Positions 1 through 12,452 of a stretch of 64,000 nucleotides of DNA are shown here, in pieces. The number at the start of each line of letters is the position of its first letter. Within the stretch, counting starts at the first letter, position 1. The DNA comes from Cocos nucifera (lineage: Eukaryota; Streptophyta; Magnoliopsida; Arecales; Arecaceae): the NCBI GenBank assembly GCA_006176705.1, contig QRFJ01000293.1:434001-498000 (forward strand), written 5' to 3'. Made by a program: the position numbers and the translations under genes. Under the pieces are notes generated by a model that was not told the DNA's origin, did no database searches, and saw only the letters and a program-made list of their open reading frames with translations.

Positions 1-1
1 C

Positions 2-376
2 CTTATTGATAATGAAAGTTCGATCAATGTCTTATTTTATGATGCTTTCTCTAAAATATCTTTATCTAATAATCGATTTGGACCAATGAGTACCCCACTA
101 GTTGGCTTCACCGGTGATGCGGTACCAGTTGAAGGGATAATAACGTTAACTATGGCAGTAGGGTGGTACCCAAGACAGTCTAGGGTGCAAGTGGATTTTT
201 TGGTGGTAAAAGCTCCATCTGCTTACAATGCAATTTTTGGTCGATCTGATCATAATACACTTCAAGCAGTCATATCAACTTATTGTTTGAAAATAAAATT
301 TCCAACAAGCTATAGGATTAGAAAGTCCAGGAGAGATCAAGTCTTGGAAAGATATTACTACTCAATCGCTTTGTAG
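2..376 (+). pseudogene. gypsy G aspartic protease (partial)
   Basis: Open in one frame from the window edge to the stop at 374-376. It begins with a retropepsin-like LIDNESSINVLFYDAF segment, where the family usually has D-[NT]-G-S at the active site. Here Gly is replaced by Glu, so the active site is probably dead. Further on are the flap-like PLVGFTGD and the C-terminal AYNAIFGR motif typical of gypsy proteases. The N-terminal part and gag lie outside the window. The same frame continues with stops into the RT. The assignment rests on motif order and context. Confidence 0.8.
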
Positions 377-1426
377 AGGGGCACACAATCAGACCCTTAT
401 CCGGTCGATGGGCTGGATGCCCGGGATGACCTTATTGAAAAATGGGGAGAACCCATTGAAGATCTTATCTCGATCCCTTTGAATGATGGAAATAAAGAGC
501 ATACGGTGTAGATCAGCTCTAATCTAAGAGAAGAGGTACGAGAGTAGCTTGTCAAATTCCTATGAAGAAATGTAGATGTTTTTGCTTGGATCCCTATGGA
601 CATGCCCAAAATTGATGCTGAAGTTAGGGAACATCATTTGGCTGTCGATCCCAAACATCGGCCAGTGAAAGAAAAGATGCGCAGCTATGCCCCAAGAAGA
701 TAGAAGGCAATAGCAGAAGAAGTTGACAAGCTCCTCGAAGCTAGGTTCATTTAAGAAGTCAACTATCTAGATTGGGTCTCCAACGTGGTCCTCGTCAAGA
801 AGGCAAACAGTAAATAGAGAATGTGCATAGACTTCAAGAAGCTAAATAAGGCCTACCCAAAAGATAGCTATCCCTTATCTAGAATTGATCAACTGGTGGA
901 CACAACTTCAGGCCATGAACTTCTTGCTTTCATGCATGCCTTCTCTAGCTATAACCAAATTCGGATGACATCAGAAGATGAGGAGAAGACTGCTTTTATT
1001 ACTGACCATGGCCTTTATTGTTACAAGATCATGTCCTTTGGGCTTAAAAATGTAGAAGCAACCTACTAGTGCCTGGTGAATAAGATCTTCAAGGAGCAGA
1101 TCGATCGCAATATGGAGATTTATGTAGATGACATGTTTGTCAAAAGTCGAACCTCAATGAATCATATAGCCGACCTTAACAAGATGTTTAATACCCTCAG
1201 AAGGTACAAGATAAAGATAAATCCAACCAAGCATGCTTTTGGCATAACTTCGGAGAAGTTTCTGAGGTTCATGGTATCAAGGTATGGAATCAAAATGAAC
1301 CCAGAGAAGATTCGGGCCATTCAAGAAATGACTGCTCTAAAGTCAATAAAGAAAGTTCAGCATCTAACATGAAAGGTAGTAGCTCTGAATCGCTTTGGCT
1401 CAAAATTGGCTGAGTGATATATGCCC
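377..1426 (+). pseudogene. gypsy G reverse transcriptase, N-terminal part
   Basis: Same frame as the protease, broken by several in-frame stops. The RT core is clear: RMCIDFKKLNKAYPKDSYPL at about 821-880, then the fingers/palm segment with SSYNQIRM, then the catalytic IYVDDMFVKS at about 1119-1148. It polymerises cDNA from element RNA inside the virus-like particle (family knowledge). At 1422-1426 the frame is cut by the solo LTR S and resumes at 3714 with PFFQVLKQPK, the expected continuation. The YxDD motif is intact, but stops near 703, 752, 814 and 1067 rule out function. Confidence 0.88.
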
Positions 1427-3713
1427 TTTTAGATATGTGTGCCCTAGAAGCCAGAATTGGCTGACACTTGTAATACACTTCTAGGGGCAAAATTATAATT
1501 TTGATTATAAATAATAAAATAAATTATTTTCTATTACATAAGTATATTTGGTATCTGTGATACATCCTTTGAGTTAATAGTAATGATAATTCTTATTTTC
1601 AAGAGTTGAAAATTTAAGACAAGAATTTTCATTATTAACTCATAAAATGCTCCTAACCATAGGATCATCATGAGGATGGTGATTGATCCGGAAGGTTAGT
1701 GTATAATCGCTTCTTTGTAGTAGATGAGTCTTGAGTCTACGATGTAGAGACTCCAGAGCGAGAGTATAGATACTCGTTCGAGAACGAGGGCACAGAGCGT
1801 GACCACCTCGAGTAGTCATAAGAAAGTCTACCTTCTCATCGATGACTGACTTGATACTATAGTGGTGTGTCTGGTTCTTTGATCTGAGGTGCATCGACAG
1901 TTCACCTTAAGGGTATTATAGTTTGACTACACCATGACTTGATCTCCTAGTCATTCGGAACCCTGAGGTGTATGTTGGCTATAGCATGTTTATTGTAGGA
2001 ATTGGATTGCACCAAGATGGAATCTATCTACCTTGGTGGATGAGGAGCAGGCCTATGATGATCATGAGAATCAAGTCCATAAGCCCATAGCCATGGCAGA
2101 GAGTGTGAAATTATAGAAAGAGTTTCTATTAAGGTTTTCACATCGGATTTGAATCGAATGATTAAATCATATGATAGAAATTAGGGTTTGACGAGTTCAC
2201 CTTAACCTTATCTGATCGGGGCCTAGATAGAAGAACTTAATCACACAAGTAGCTGCACCAAGAGGTTCATTTTTTAGTTTTGATGGGTTGCCACCATATG
2301 CTGCTAGGTGTCACTGGTGGATTTTGGGAGCAATTAGAATGATTTAGATGATCGATCATTCTAAGTTGTCTGAATCAGAAGAGTTTTGATCCATCGAAAG
2401 GAGTTTCGATGATGTCGATGATGGAGATCATGAAATATCCTATTACCATATTGAACTGAACCTAGCTGGGTCACACAAACAAAGGTTTAGATCTGGATAT
2501 CATCAATTGGACTAACCCAGTTTGATTGATTTGAATAAGATTCAATTAGATTCAAGGAAATCATGCCAGCACACGATTGAGCCTAACATTCTCCTTTTTC
2601 TATCTTAAAAGTTGTCTGGACTGAGCCAAATGAGTTTGTGCTCACTCAGGTACCTTTACCTGGTCTGATTAGAGCTTGTCCAAGTTAGAAATGGGTTGTC
2701 TTAATTTATGAGATAAATTTGAGATAATACCTATCATTTTCCATCATCTGCTAATTCTTGTACTTTGACTTGGTCAAACATTGACCTTTGACCCTTGGAC
2801 ATTTGCCCATGTGTCATACACTTATTGGAGAGCAGATAGGGGCTTGTCCCCTCTCTAAAAATTGGAAAGAAGGGGGTGCATGCCTAGGATGGTGTGCATC
2901 CATGGATAGGGACACTGGAGTCCCATACGGATGGGACTCCAGGTTGCTTCTTGGTCTCTACTTAGGCGGCCCTTGGGTATCTACTTTGACCAGTCTTAGG
3001 CGCCATCTAAGAATGAACCTATGGGTCTGTCATCTGATTGGATCAGGTGATGTCATCCCACCAATCAGATTTAGATCTGATTGTATGAAGCAATATGATT
3101 GGCTGGGGTGATGCAGCACTGCATGGCGCAGCAGAGTCTATAAAAAGATCCTATTTGCGCCCACTTTTATGAACTCCTCTTCCAAGCTATGCCCCAAGGC
3201 TGCCCCTCTCCCTCCTATCCATGCCACCATCTGGCCCTCTCCCTCCTCTCCATGCCCAAGAAAGTTGGGCCTTCAGATTAGTGTGAGTCAGGTAAGAAAA
3301 GGCTGACGGAAAAGAAAGAAGGCAGCACTGCTGCATAGATGATGGGCGATTTTCAGAAGAAGTTTTGAAGATTCTCTAAATCAGATCCAGATTTGATTTT
3401 TGGAGAAAAGAAATAGAAGGAGAAGATCTCTAGATCCAATCTGAGTGGATACCGATAGAGGCTAGGTGCTTGCGTGGCTAGATCCAGAACCTTAGGGCTT
3501 CGGCAGGATCATCAACGAGTAATCAGATTACCCAGAATCAAGAAAAAATTAATTCAAAATTAATTTAGTTTTATTTTCTTATTTATCAGATCATAAAATC
3601 AAATCTGAAAAGTGTTAGATCTGATCTAAATCTAAGAGGAAATTTTTGAAATATACCTCTCAATCCAATCAGATCTGAATGAACCTGATCCAAAAAATCA
3701 TGATTTCCCTTCA
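1427..3713 (+). repeat. Solo LTR S, copia Family 1
   Basis: A 2287-bp solo LTR with no internal region. Perfect 5-bp target repeats TGCCC flank it (1422-1426 and 3714-3718), inside gypsy G's RT/RNase H region. The 5' terminus is degenerate (TTTTAGATATGTG against TGTTAGATATATG in younger copies) and the 3' end is TTTCCCTTCA. A TATA box (TATAAAAA) is at 3139-3146. A perfect 12-bp hairpin lies at 2915-2942. It was probably made by recombination between the two LTRs of a full element. The open frame of 107 codons inside it is not conserved in the other LTRs. Confidence 0.95.
3139..3146 (+). promoter_or_regulatory. TATA box of solo LTR S
   Basis: TATAAAAA at the position where younger Family 1 LTRs carry CTATAAATA, about 570 bp before the LTR end. 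Confidence 0.55.
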
Positions 3714-3718
3714 TGCCC

Positions 3719-4255
3719 TTCTTTCAAGTTCTCAAGCAACCAAAGAACTTCTACTAGACTATTGAATGTCAACAAGTATTTGAGAAACTAAAAAACTACC
3801 TCAGCTCACCTCTTCTACTAGCAAAGTCCGAACCTAGAGAAGAGTTATTACTATACCGGGCAGTCTCTCTGACAGTCCTGGCAGCAGTCCTAGTCAAGGA
3901 AGAGGCGAAAGTGCAATAATTGATCTACTATATAAGTTGAGTTTTGAGGGATGCTAAGATTAGATACACAAAGTTAGAAAAGTTAACTTATGCTTTATTG
4001 ATTGTGGTTCGAAGGCTCCAATCTTATTTTTAGGGGCACACTATAATGCTCCCCACTAATCAACCAATCAAGATAGTTCTTCATCGAATGGACACATCCA
4101 AAAGAATAGCAAAATGGACAATTGAGCTTATAGAGTTTGATATCAATAATCAACCTCCATCGTTTATCAAAGCCTAAATATTGGCAGACTTCATAGTGGA
4201 ATGCACTATCCTGGATGAAGCCAAACTTGAGCAAAGTGAAATCAGAATTTCATGA
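3719..4255 (+). pseudogene. gypsy G RT C-terminus and RT-linked RNase H
   Basis: Continues the RT frame after solo LTR S. The order is PFFQVLKQPK, VFEKLKNYLSSPLLL, the RNase H start with LLLYRAVSLTVLAAVLVKEE, and then RYTKLEKLTYALLIVVRRLQ and the usual Q-P-I-K/ gypsy RNase H C-terminus. In-frame stops lie at about 3764, 3917, 3938 and 4036. This RNase H removes the RNA strand from the RNA:DNA hybrid (family knowledge). It is degenerate but clearly in register with the RT upstream and the second RNase H downstream. Confidence 0.8.
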
Positions 4256-4828
4256 TTGCAGCTGGACTCTCCCGAAGAAAGAGTAGACCTCGCTGAAGGT
4301 TTTTGGACTCTAAACATGGATGGCTTATCCAATGCTTCTGGTGTAGGTGCAGGTCTAATTTTGGTTGACCTAGAAGGAATCATTGTAGAGTCTGCATTAC
4401 ATTTCGAATGTCCTGCATCAAATAATGGGGTTGAGGATGAAGCGCTGATTGTAGGATTAAGAATAGCTAGGGAACTAAAGGTTGATCAGCTCCAAGTCTA
4501 CAATGACTCTCAATTGGTCATGGGACAAGTCAGTGGCAATTATGAAGCTTGGGAGGATACTATGATGAAATACTTGAAAAAGGTAAGGAGTCTGACCCCA
4601 ACCTTCAATAGCTTTAACATTCAACAGATCCCAAGAGTGGAAAATACTAGAGCTAATCTTCTCTCCAAATTAGCCACACTCGCTCCAAGCAAACTACCAA
4701 ATGAAGTCTTTTTTGAAAGTCTGAAACACCCAAGCTTGGAGGAGCAACAATTTATGATGCAGGTCGACCATGAGCCCAACTGGATTGATTTGCTATTTGG
4801 TTATCTCAAAAATGGGACTCTCCCTTAG
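4256..4828 (+). pseudogene. gypsy G second (archaeal-type) RNase H domain
   Basis: An open stretch of 190 codons. It carries the LNMDGLSNASGVGAGLIL start (first catalytic Asp in MDG), NGVEDEALIVGL (Glu) and VYNDSQLVMGQ (second Asp). In the C-terminal TRANLLSKLA the expected final Asp is Asn. A duplicated RNase H of this kind between RT and integrase is characteristic of the TAT/Ogre gypsy lineage, and it is the main basis for placing G there. The stop at 4826-4828 precedes the integrase zinc-binding region in the next stretch. Confidence 0.85.
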
Positions 4829-5582
4829 GATTCAAAAGAAGCTCAAAAATTAAGAAACCAGGCCTTCTGGTATGTTCTATATGATGGAATGTTGTATAAA
4901 AGATCATATTCTTTGCCACTCTTGAAATGTCTCCGATCTTTTGAGGTTGATTTTGCATTATGAAAAGTGGATGAAGAAATCTATGGAAGTCACCTGAGGG
5001 CTAGATCCCTATCTCATAAATTACTTCGATAGGGCTACTATTGGCCGACAATGTACTATGATTTCATAGAATATGTTAGAAAATATGATTGATGTCAAAG
5101 AAATGCAAATATTCAAAGACAGCCGACTTCTGAGCTTACCCCCCTGAGTGCCCCTTGCTCATTTGCACAGTGAAAAATGGACATACTCGGATCCTTTTCT
5201 ATAGCATCTGGAAAGCAAAAGTTTTTGCTGGTGGCAATTGATTACTTCACAAAATGGATTAAAGCCAAACCTCTAGCAAAAATTACTAAAACTAAAGTAT
5301 AAGACTTCATCTGAAAGTCGATTATTTGTAAATTCGACCTACCTCAAACTCTTATAATAGATAATGGGTGCCAGTTTGTAAGGACAAAGTTTGTCGAGTT
5401 CTATAAGGATCTGAACATTGTCCATAATTTTATATTAGTAGCACATCCACAAGCAAACGACTTGGTGGAGGTAACTAACTGAATCCTACTATAATATATC
5501 AAAGCAAGACTTGAGAAAGTAAAGGAGACTTGGGTGGATGAACTCTATCATATGCTCTGGGCATATCGAACTATCCAAAGAC
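4829..5582 (+). pseudogene. gypsy G integrase, N-terminal zinc region and core (interrupted by D)
   Basis: Degenerate integrase. There is an HHCC-like region (HLRARSLSHKLL, then YYWPTMYYDF and CQRN) and a DDE core with VAIDYFTKWIKAKP (first Asp), TLIIDNGCQF (second Asp) and NDLVEVTN (Glu). Several in-frame stops are present. At 5578-5582 (AAGAC) the frame is cut within LWAYRT by element D. It resumes at 36767 with the expected T-K-E-T-P-F-A-L-A-F-G segment. This exact resumption is the strongest evidence that D is one insertion spanning 31 kb. Confidence 0.88.
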
Positions 5583-6193
5583 TGCTAAACATGTGTACCC
5601 TAGAAGCCAAATTGGTTGATACTTGAAATACACTTCTAAGAAAAAATTATAATTTTAACTATAAATAATAAAATGGGTTATTTTCTATCATAGTGTGCAT
5701 TTGAAAGTGTCTGTGATATATCCTTTGAGTTAATGATAATGATAGTTCAAATTTTCAAGAGTTAAAAATTTAAGACATGAATTTTTATTATTAACTCATA
5801 AAATGCTTCCGACCATAAGATCATCATGAGGATGGTGATTGATCCGGAAGGTTGGTGTACGATTGCTTCTTTAGGATAGATGAGTCTTGAGCCTACGGTG
5901 TAGAGACACCAGAGCGAGAGTATAGGTACTTATTAGAGAATAAGGGCACTAAGCGTGACCACCTCGAGCAGTCATGAGGAAGTCTATCTTCTCGTCAATG
6001 ACTAGCTCAAAGCTGCAGTGGTGTGTCTGGTTCTTTGACCTAAGGTGCATCGACAATTTACCTTGAGGGTGTTATAGTTTGACTGCACCATAACTTGATC
6101 TCCTAGCCAGTCGAAATTCTGAGGTGTATGTTGGCTATAGCATATTCATTTTAGAAATTGGATTGCACCAATAGGGGATCTATCTACCTCAGT
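5583..6193 (+). repeat. D 5' LTR, first 611 bp
   Basis: LTR start with TGCTAAACATGTG. It aligns with the first 600 bp of D's 3' LTR (from 34514) and with S, A and B. It is cut at 6189-6193 (AGTAG) by the minus-strand element E and continues at 16589. Confidence 0.93.
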
Positions 6194-8483
6194 AGTGATG
6201 GAAAAAATCTAGTTTTTCGGATCAGGTTCGTTCAGATCTGATTGGATCAAGAAAGATATTTTTTAAAAAAAAATTTTGAATCAAGATTAGATCTGAGACT
6301 TTCCAGATCTAATATTATTGATCTAATAAAAAATTAAAATAAAATAAAAAATAAATTAAATCTAATTTAATTTATCTTGTTAAGGGTAATCTGATTATCC
6401 TGTAATGATCCTAATGTCTATCTAAGGTTCTAGATCTAGCCACGCAAGTGCCTAGTCTCTACCGATATCCACTCAGATAGGATCTGGAGATCTTCTCCTT
6501 CTTTATCACCTCTCTAAAAATTAGATCTGGATCTGATTTTGAAGATCTTCAAAATTTCTTTCGAAGATGTGAGTTGTCTCTTACAACAGTGCTATCTTCT
6601 TCCTTTTCATGTCACCTTTCTCTTGCTTGGATCGCACCAAACTTGTGCCCAAAAATTCTTGGGCATGGGTAGGAGAGAGAACACCTGAAGATGACATGGA
6701 GGAGGGAGAGGGGCAGCCTTGTGGCATGGGCAATGGGTCAAGCTTTTTTAATCTTGGTGCAGACAGGGTTTCTATAGATCCTGTTGTGCCATGCAATGCC
6801 ACATCATCCCAACCAATCACGACCTTTGGTGCAATTAGATCTAAATTTGATTGGTGGGATAACATCATCTGATCTAATCAGATGAGAGCCCCTCTAAATC
6901 ATTCTTAGATGGTGCCAAGACTGATCAAAGATAAGTCTTTGATGCCACCTAGGTAGAAATCCTAAAGCAACTGGAGTCCCATCTGTATGGGACTCCAGAT
7001 GCCTTATCCATGGGTGCATGCCTCCTTAGGCATGCGCCCCTTATCCATCCACCTTTTAGCAGGTTGACTGAGCCAAAAATTCTCTCCTATGGGTGCATGA
7101 CACATAGGCAGATGTCTAAGTGTCAAAGGTCAATGTTTGACCAAATGTCCGAAACAAGATTTAGCAGGTGACGAAAAATGGTAGATGTTGTCTCAAATTT
7201 ATCTCATAAATTAAGACCATCCTTTTTTGATCTAGACAAGCTCTAGTTAGACCAAGTAAAGGTACCTGAGTGAGCCCAAACACATTTGGCTTGATTGAGA
7301 TAAACTTTAATGATAATTAAAGGAGAACATTAGGCTCAATCATGTACTAGCATGATTTTCTTGAACCTAATTGAATCTAATTCAAATCAACTGAACTAGA
7401 TTAGTCTAATTGATGATATCCAGATCGAAATCCTTGTTTGTGTAATCCAGTTAGGTTCAATCCTATATGGTAATGAGTTATGTCATGATCTCTGTCATCG
7501 ACATCATCAAAACACCTTTCGATGGATCAAAACCTTTTTGATTCAGACAACTAGTATGATTGATCATCTAAATCATTCTAATTACTCTCAGAATCTAGCA
7601 GTGACACCTAGTAGTATATGGTGGCAACCAATCAAAATTGAAAATGAACATCTCCATGCAGTTACCTGTGTGGTTAAGTTCTTCTATCTTGAGCTCCGAC
7701 AGGATTAGGGTTAAGGTAATCTCGTCAAACCCTAATTTTCGTCATATGATTAATCATTCGATTCAAGTCCAATGTGAAAATCTTAATAGAAACTCTTTCT
7801 ATTATTTCACTCTGCCATGGCCATGGGCTTTTGAACTTGATTCTCATGATCATCATAGGGCTACTCCTCATCTACCGAGGTAGATAGATTCTCTATTGCT
7901 GCAATCCAATTCCTATAATGAACATGCTATAGCCAACATACACCTCAAGATTTTGAATGGCTAGGAGATCGAGTCATGGTGTAGTCAATCTATAACACCC
8001 TCAAGATGAACTATCGATGCACCTCAGGTCAAAGAACCAGACACACAACTACAGCTTCGAGTCAGTCATCGATGAAAAAATAGACTTCCTAATGACTACT
8101 CGAGGTGGTCACGCTCAGTGCCCTCGTTCTCTAACGAGTACCTATACTCTTGCTCTGGTGTCTCTACACCATAAACTCAAGACTCATCTACTGTAAAGAA
8201 GCGATTGTATACCAATCTTCTGAACCAATCACCATCCGTATGATGATCCTACAGTCAGAAGCATTTTATGAGTTAATAATGAAAATTCATATTTTAAATT
8301 TTCAACTCTTGAAAATAAAAACTATCATTGACATTAACTGAAGGGATGTATCACAGACACTAAATGCACATTATGATAGAAAATAACTTATTTTATTATT
8401 TATAGTCAAAATTATAATTTTGCTCTTAGAAGTGTATAACAAGTGTCAGCCAATTCTGACTTCTAGGGCACACATATCTAATA
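6194..8483 (-). repeat. E 3' LTR
   Basis: 2290-bp LTR in reverse orientation. On the plus strand it starts TGATGGAAAA and ends CACATATCTAATA. It carries a perfect 12-bp inverted repeat at 6971-6998 (CTGGAGTCCCAT, 4-nt loop, ATGGGACTCCAG). Short open frames on both strands inside it (for example 6581-6872) are not kept in other copies and are not genes. Confidence 0.92.
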
Positions 8484-8497
8484 AACTCTCACTTAAT

Positions 8498-10296
8498 TTA
8501 AAGCCAATTGGCTACAAATCTAAGTCTCATCTTCTCAAGATGGGTTTCGATCTTCTGCTGGTCTAAAGGCTTTGTAAGTGGGTTTGCTGCATTGTCTGCG
8601 GAGTCGACTCTCTTGACCTCGATGTATCCTTTCTCGAGGTAATCATGGATGAGGTAGTATCGTCGCTCAACGTGTTTTAATTTCTGATGAGACTTTGGCT
8701 CCTTAGCAAGGGCTATGGCATCATTATTATTGCAGTACAGAGGAATTGCATCTGATGGCATCACTTTGATCTCTGTGGTGAACATCTTGTACCAGAATGA
8801 CTCCTTCGCAGCTTCTGATGTAGCGATGTATTCTGCTTCCATGGTGGAATCTACTTTTACTGTCTGTTTGAAACACTTCCAACTGATAACACCATCATTA
8901 CATACAAACAGATTCCTAGATGATGACTTTCAATCATCTATATCGGATAGAAAATCTAAGTCTGTATACCCTTGGACTTTGAGTTCTCTATTACCAAAAA
9001 TCAAGAACATATCCTTAGTTCTTCTTAAGTACTTAAGGATACATTTCATAGAAGTTCAACGTTCTTCTCTTGGATTTGACTGATGTCTACTTATGACACT
9101 CACGGCATGGGCTATATCAGATCGTGTACATAACATGGCATACATGAGTCTCCCTATTGTAGAAGCATAAGGCATCTTGCTCATGCGTTCAATCTTCTAT
9201 GGTGTGTTGGGACACATTTCTTGGAGAGATGAATGCCATATCTGAAGGATACCAATCCCCTCTTGGAGTTTTTCATGCTAAACCTCTTTAGCACTTCCTC
9301 TATGTACATCTTTTGTGAAAGATCTAGTATCCTATTAGGTCTATCTCTATAGACTTTGATTTCAAAAATGAAGGATGCTTCTCCTAGGTCTTTAATGAAA
9401 AATTCTTTAGATAACCACATTTTAACTATGGTTAATTTGAGAATATCATTCTCAATAAGGAGGATATCATCCACATAAAGTACGAGAAAGACAATAGTGC
9501 TTCCACTGACCTTTCTAAAAATACATGGTTCCTCCTCATTCTTGATGAAATCAAATAATTTGATCATATCATTAAAATGAGTATTCTAGCTCCGAGATGC
9601 TTGCTTAAGTCCATATATGCACCTTTATAGCTTGCATACTTTATGATTAGTATCACTAGATGTGAAACCCAGTGGCTGTTTCATATAGATAACTTTCTAA
9701 AGATATCCATTTAAGAATGCCATTTTTACATCCATTTGCCATATTTCATAATCAAAATAGACTACAACAGTAAATAATGTGCGAATGGATTTAAGCATGA
9801 CTACTAGCAAAAAGGTATTCGGATAGTCAATGCCTTTGTGCTGACTATAACCTTTTGCCACTAATCTAGCTTTGAATGTCTCTACATTACCATCTGTACT
9901 AATCTTTCTCTTGTAGATCCATTTACATCTAATAGGTACTATACCTTCTGATGGATCTACCAAGGTCCAGACTTGGTTTGAGTACATCGAGTCAATTTCT
10001 GACTTCATTGTCTCTAACCATTTTTCGGAGTCGATATCTAATATCGTCTCATTATAGATTTTGGGATCATCAACATGAACTCCATTATCTATGAGGAACA
10101 TTTTCTCTACTTCCTCTGAAATAGTATCTTAGTACCTCTTAGGAAAATGGGAAACTCTTTTCGATCTTCGAGGTGGAGGAGGTAGTGATTGTATTGGCTT
10201 AATTTGATTTAGTTCTAAAGGGTCCTTAGCTCTTTGCTCATGAGAGACTTTCTCCTCTAGGTTGATCTACTTTCTAATGCCACCATCTTGAATAAA
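8498..10296 (-). pseudogene. E copia reverse transcriptase and RNase H
   Basis: Read leftwards from the in-frame UAG at 10297-10299. Recognisable parts are DSEKWLETMKSEIDSMYSNQ, VWTLVDP, CKWIYKRK, QMDVKMAFLNGYL, the catalytic FLVLYVDDILL at about 9455-9490 and LGEASFIFEIKVYRDR. The RNase H end has MEAEYIATSEAAKESFWYK and a C-terminal ANWL stop at 8498. Frameshifts near 9200 and 9690 and several stops break it. RT copies element RNA into DNA and RNase H degrades the template (family knowledge). The polypurine tract region follows at 8484-8497. Confidence 0.88.
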
Positions 10297-11612
10297 CTAT
10301 TTTTCAAGAAATATAGCATGTCGACTCACAATCACATTTTGATCTTTTGGAATGTAGAAATAATATCCTAATGACTCTTTAGGATATCCTATGAATCGAG
10401 CTCTAAAGGACCTATAGTCTAACTTATCCATTTATTATCTTTTGACATGAGCCAGATAATTCCAAATTCTGAGATGACTTAGACTTAGTTTCTTGCCATG
10501 CCATATCTCATACAGTGTGGTAGGAATGATTTTAGAAGAAATCCTATTCAGTAAATATATAGTAGTTAACAAACTATGTTCCTAAAAAAATCAGAAAGGT
10601 TTGTGAAGTTCATCATGGATCGGACCATATCTAATAGGTTCTGGTTCCTCTGTTCTAAAATCTCATTGAGTCGAGATATTCCAGATGGAGTCCATTGAGA
10701 GACTATGCCATTCTACTTAAGATAGTCCAGGAATTTTTGACTAAGGTATTCACCTCCTCGATCTGATCGAAGAACCTTAATGGGTTTTTCAGTTTATTTT
10801 TCTACTTCATGTCTGAATTCTTAAAACTTTTCAAAGGCTTCATATTTGTGTCTCATAAGATACACATACACATATCGATATAAATCATTGGTGAAGGTTA
10901 TGAAGTAGACAAAATTGCCTCTAGTCGACACATCAAATGGGCCGCACACATCAGTATGTACTAGGGCAAGTAAATCCATGGCCCTTTCCCCATGTCCCAC
11001 AAAAGGGAGTTTAGTCATTTTGCCATGAGAATATGATTCATAAATTGGATATGACTCGAAAGTCAAAGGACTCAATAGCTCGATTTTCTCCAATTTGTTA
11101 ACCCTATCTTCTGCTATATGACCTAGTCTAAGGTGCCATAGATACCTATCATTTGGACTATTTCTGGGTTGTTTTGATTTTATGGCATTCATATTTTGCT
11201 CGATACTAAAAATAGATACATCAATATGTAATTAATAAAGATCGTTAATAAGAAAATCACTTATAATTTTATTTCTTTCATAAAGAATGTTATAATGGTC
11301 CTTAAGAAAACTAATTACATAGCCTTCTAGTGCTAAACATGAAACAAAAGATAAATTCCTGCTTGTTGTAGGCACATAATAACAATCCTTAAGTACTAAA
11401 TCTAAACCAGATGGCAGTCGAAGAGGATAGGTTTTCATAGCCACAGTAGCAACCTTTGCTCCATTTTTAATGCTTAGGATCATCTCACCATCTCTCAGCC
11501 TCCTGCTATCCTCAAGACCCTGCATGAAAGTGCACAAATGAGCACTAGAACCAGAGTCAAGCACCTAACTAGATGCGGAAGAAATCATAAGGTTAGATTC
11601 AATAATGAGCAT
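10297..11612 (-). pseudogene. E copia protease and integrase
   Basis: Starts at the ATG 11612-11610 (reverse strand). The protease motif VLDSGSSAHLCTF is intact. The integrase zinc region has LWHLRLGH, but its second pair, normally C-x2-C, reads YESY. The core has HTDVCGPFDV and the second Asp in RSDRGGEYLS. The expected Glu region (NE.LEQRNQ) is partly degraded. Stops lie at several sites. The final codon, UAG at 10299-10297, is shared with A, B and D at the same protein position, directly before the segment leading to RT. Confidence 0.85.
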
Positions 11613-12452
11613 ACCTCCAGAAGGACCTGCCTCCTTCTTATTCTTTAGGGTGGCTAGGTATGTAGGGCAGTTTCTCTTTCAGTGGCTGTCAGTGTTGAAA
11701 TGAAAATATTTTTCTTTGTTAGCGGCCTTCTTCTTCAGCTCTACCTTCTTTTTCTTTCCTCCTTCCACCTTCTATCTTTTCATAGACTTCTTCTTCTTTC
11801 GAAAAGACTTTCTCTTGGAAGAAGTTTGTTCCATAGCAAATATTGAGCCTTTAGAACCTTTCGTTGAAAGCTCAGCAGTAACCAGCATGTTCATAACTTC
11901 GGCCAGAGTATTTTGAAGTTTATGCATATGGTAATTTATGATGAACTGTCGATATGCATCAGTCAAGAATTATAGAATTATATCATTCTGCAGATCCAGA
12001 TCCAACTTCACTCCAAGCTTCTCAAGCTCTTCTATGTCTTTGATCATCATCAGACAATGATCTTGGACTAACTATCCATCATGCAATTTAGCCTTGAATA
12101 GTCATTTTGTGATATGATATTTGGCTGCACGACTCTATTCACCAAACATCTCTTGTAGGTGAGCCAACATTTGACGGGCAGTCTTGATATCTTCATGTTG
12201 GTACTAAAGCTCATCTGACATCGAGCCCAACATGTAGTATCTAACCTTATTATCTTCGTCTGTCCACTTATCAAGAGACATTCTCTGTTCAACAGATGGA
12301 CGAGCTGGTAAGGTAGGAGGATCCTAGTCCAATACATGAGTTAACTTCTTGGAACCTAAAATGATTTTGAAGTTTCAGAGCCAATCCTTATAATTGGGTT
12401 CGATCAGTATATGGGTCTCTAGGATACGAGCTATTGGGTTGGATGCAGACAT
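11613..12452 (-). pseudogene. E copia gag
   Basis: Start codon at 12452-12450, followed by SASNPIARIL and NYKDWL. The UBN2-type gag domain covers YYMLGSMSDEL, QMLAHLQEMFGE, LQNDIIL and FIINYHMHKLQNTLAE. A lysine-rich stretch follows, then a degenerate zinc knuckle YFHFNTDSH-KRNCP. Gag forms the virus-like particle and the knuckle binds RNA (family knowledge). In-frame stops are at about 12326, 12206, 12140 and 12110. The knuckle's first Cys is Tyr and its second is Phe, as is also seen in part in D and C. Confidence 0.83.

Noticed and set aside
2788..3111. 107-codon open frame in solo LTR S
   Set aside because: It overlaps the U3 palindromes and is not kept in the other LTR copies. A chance frame.
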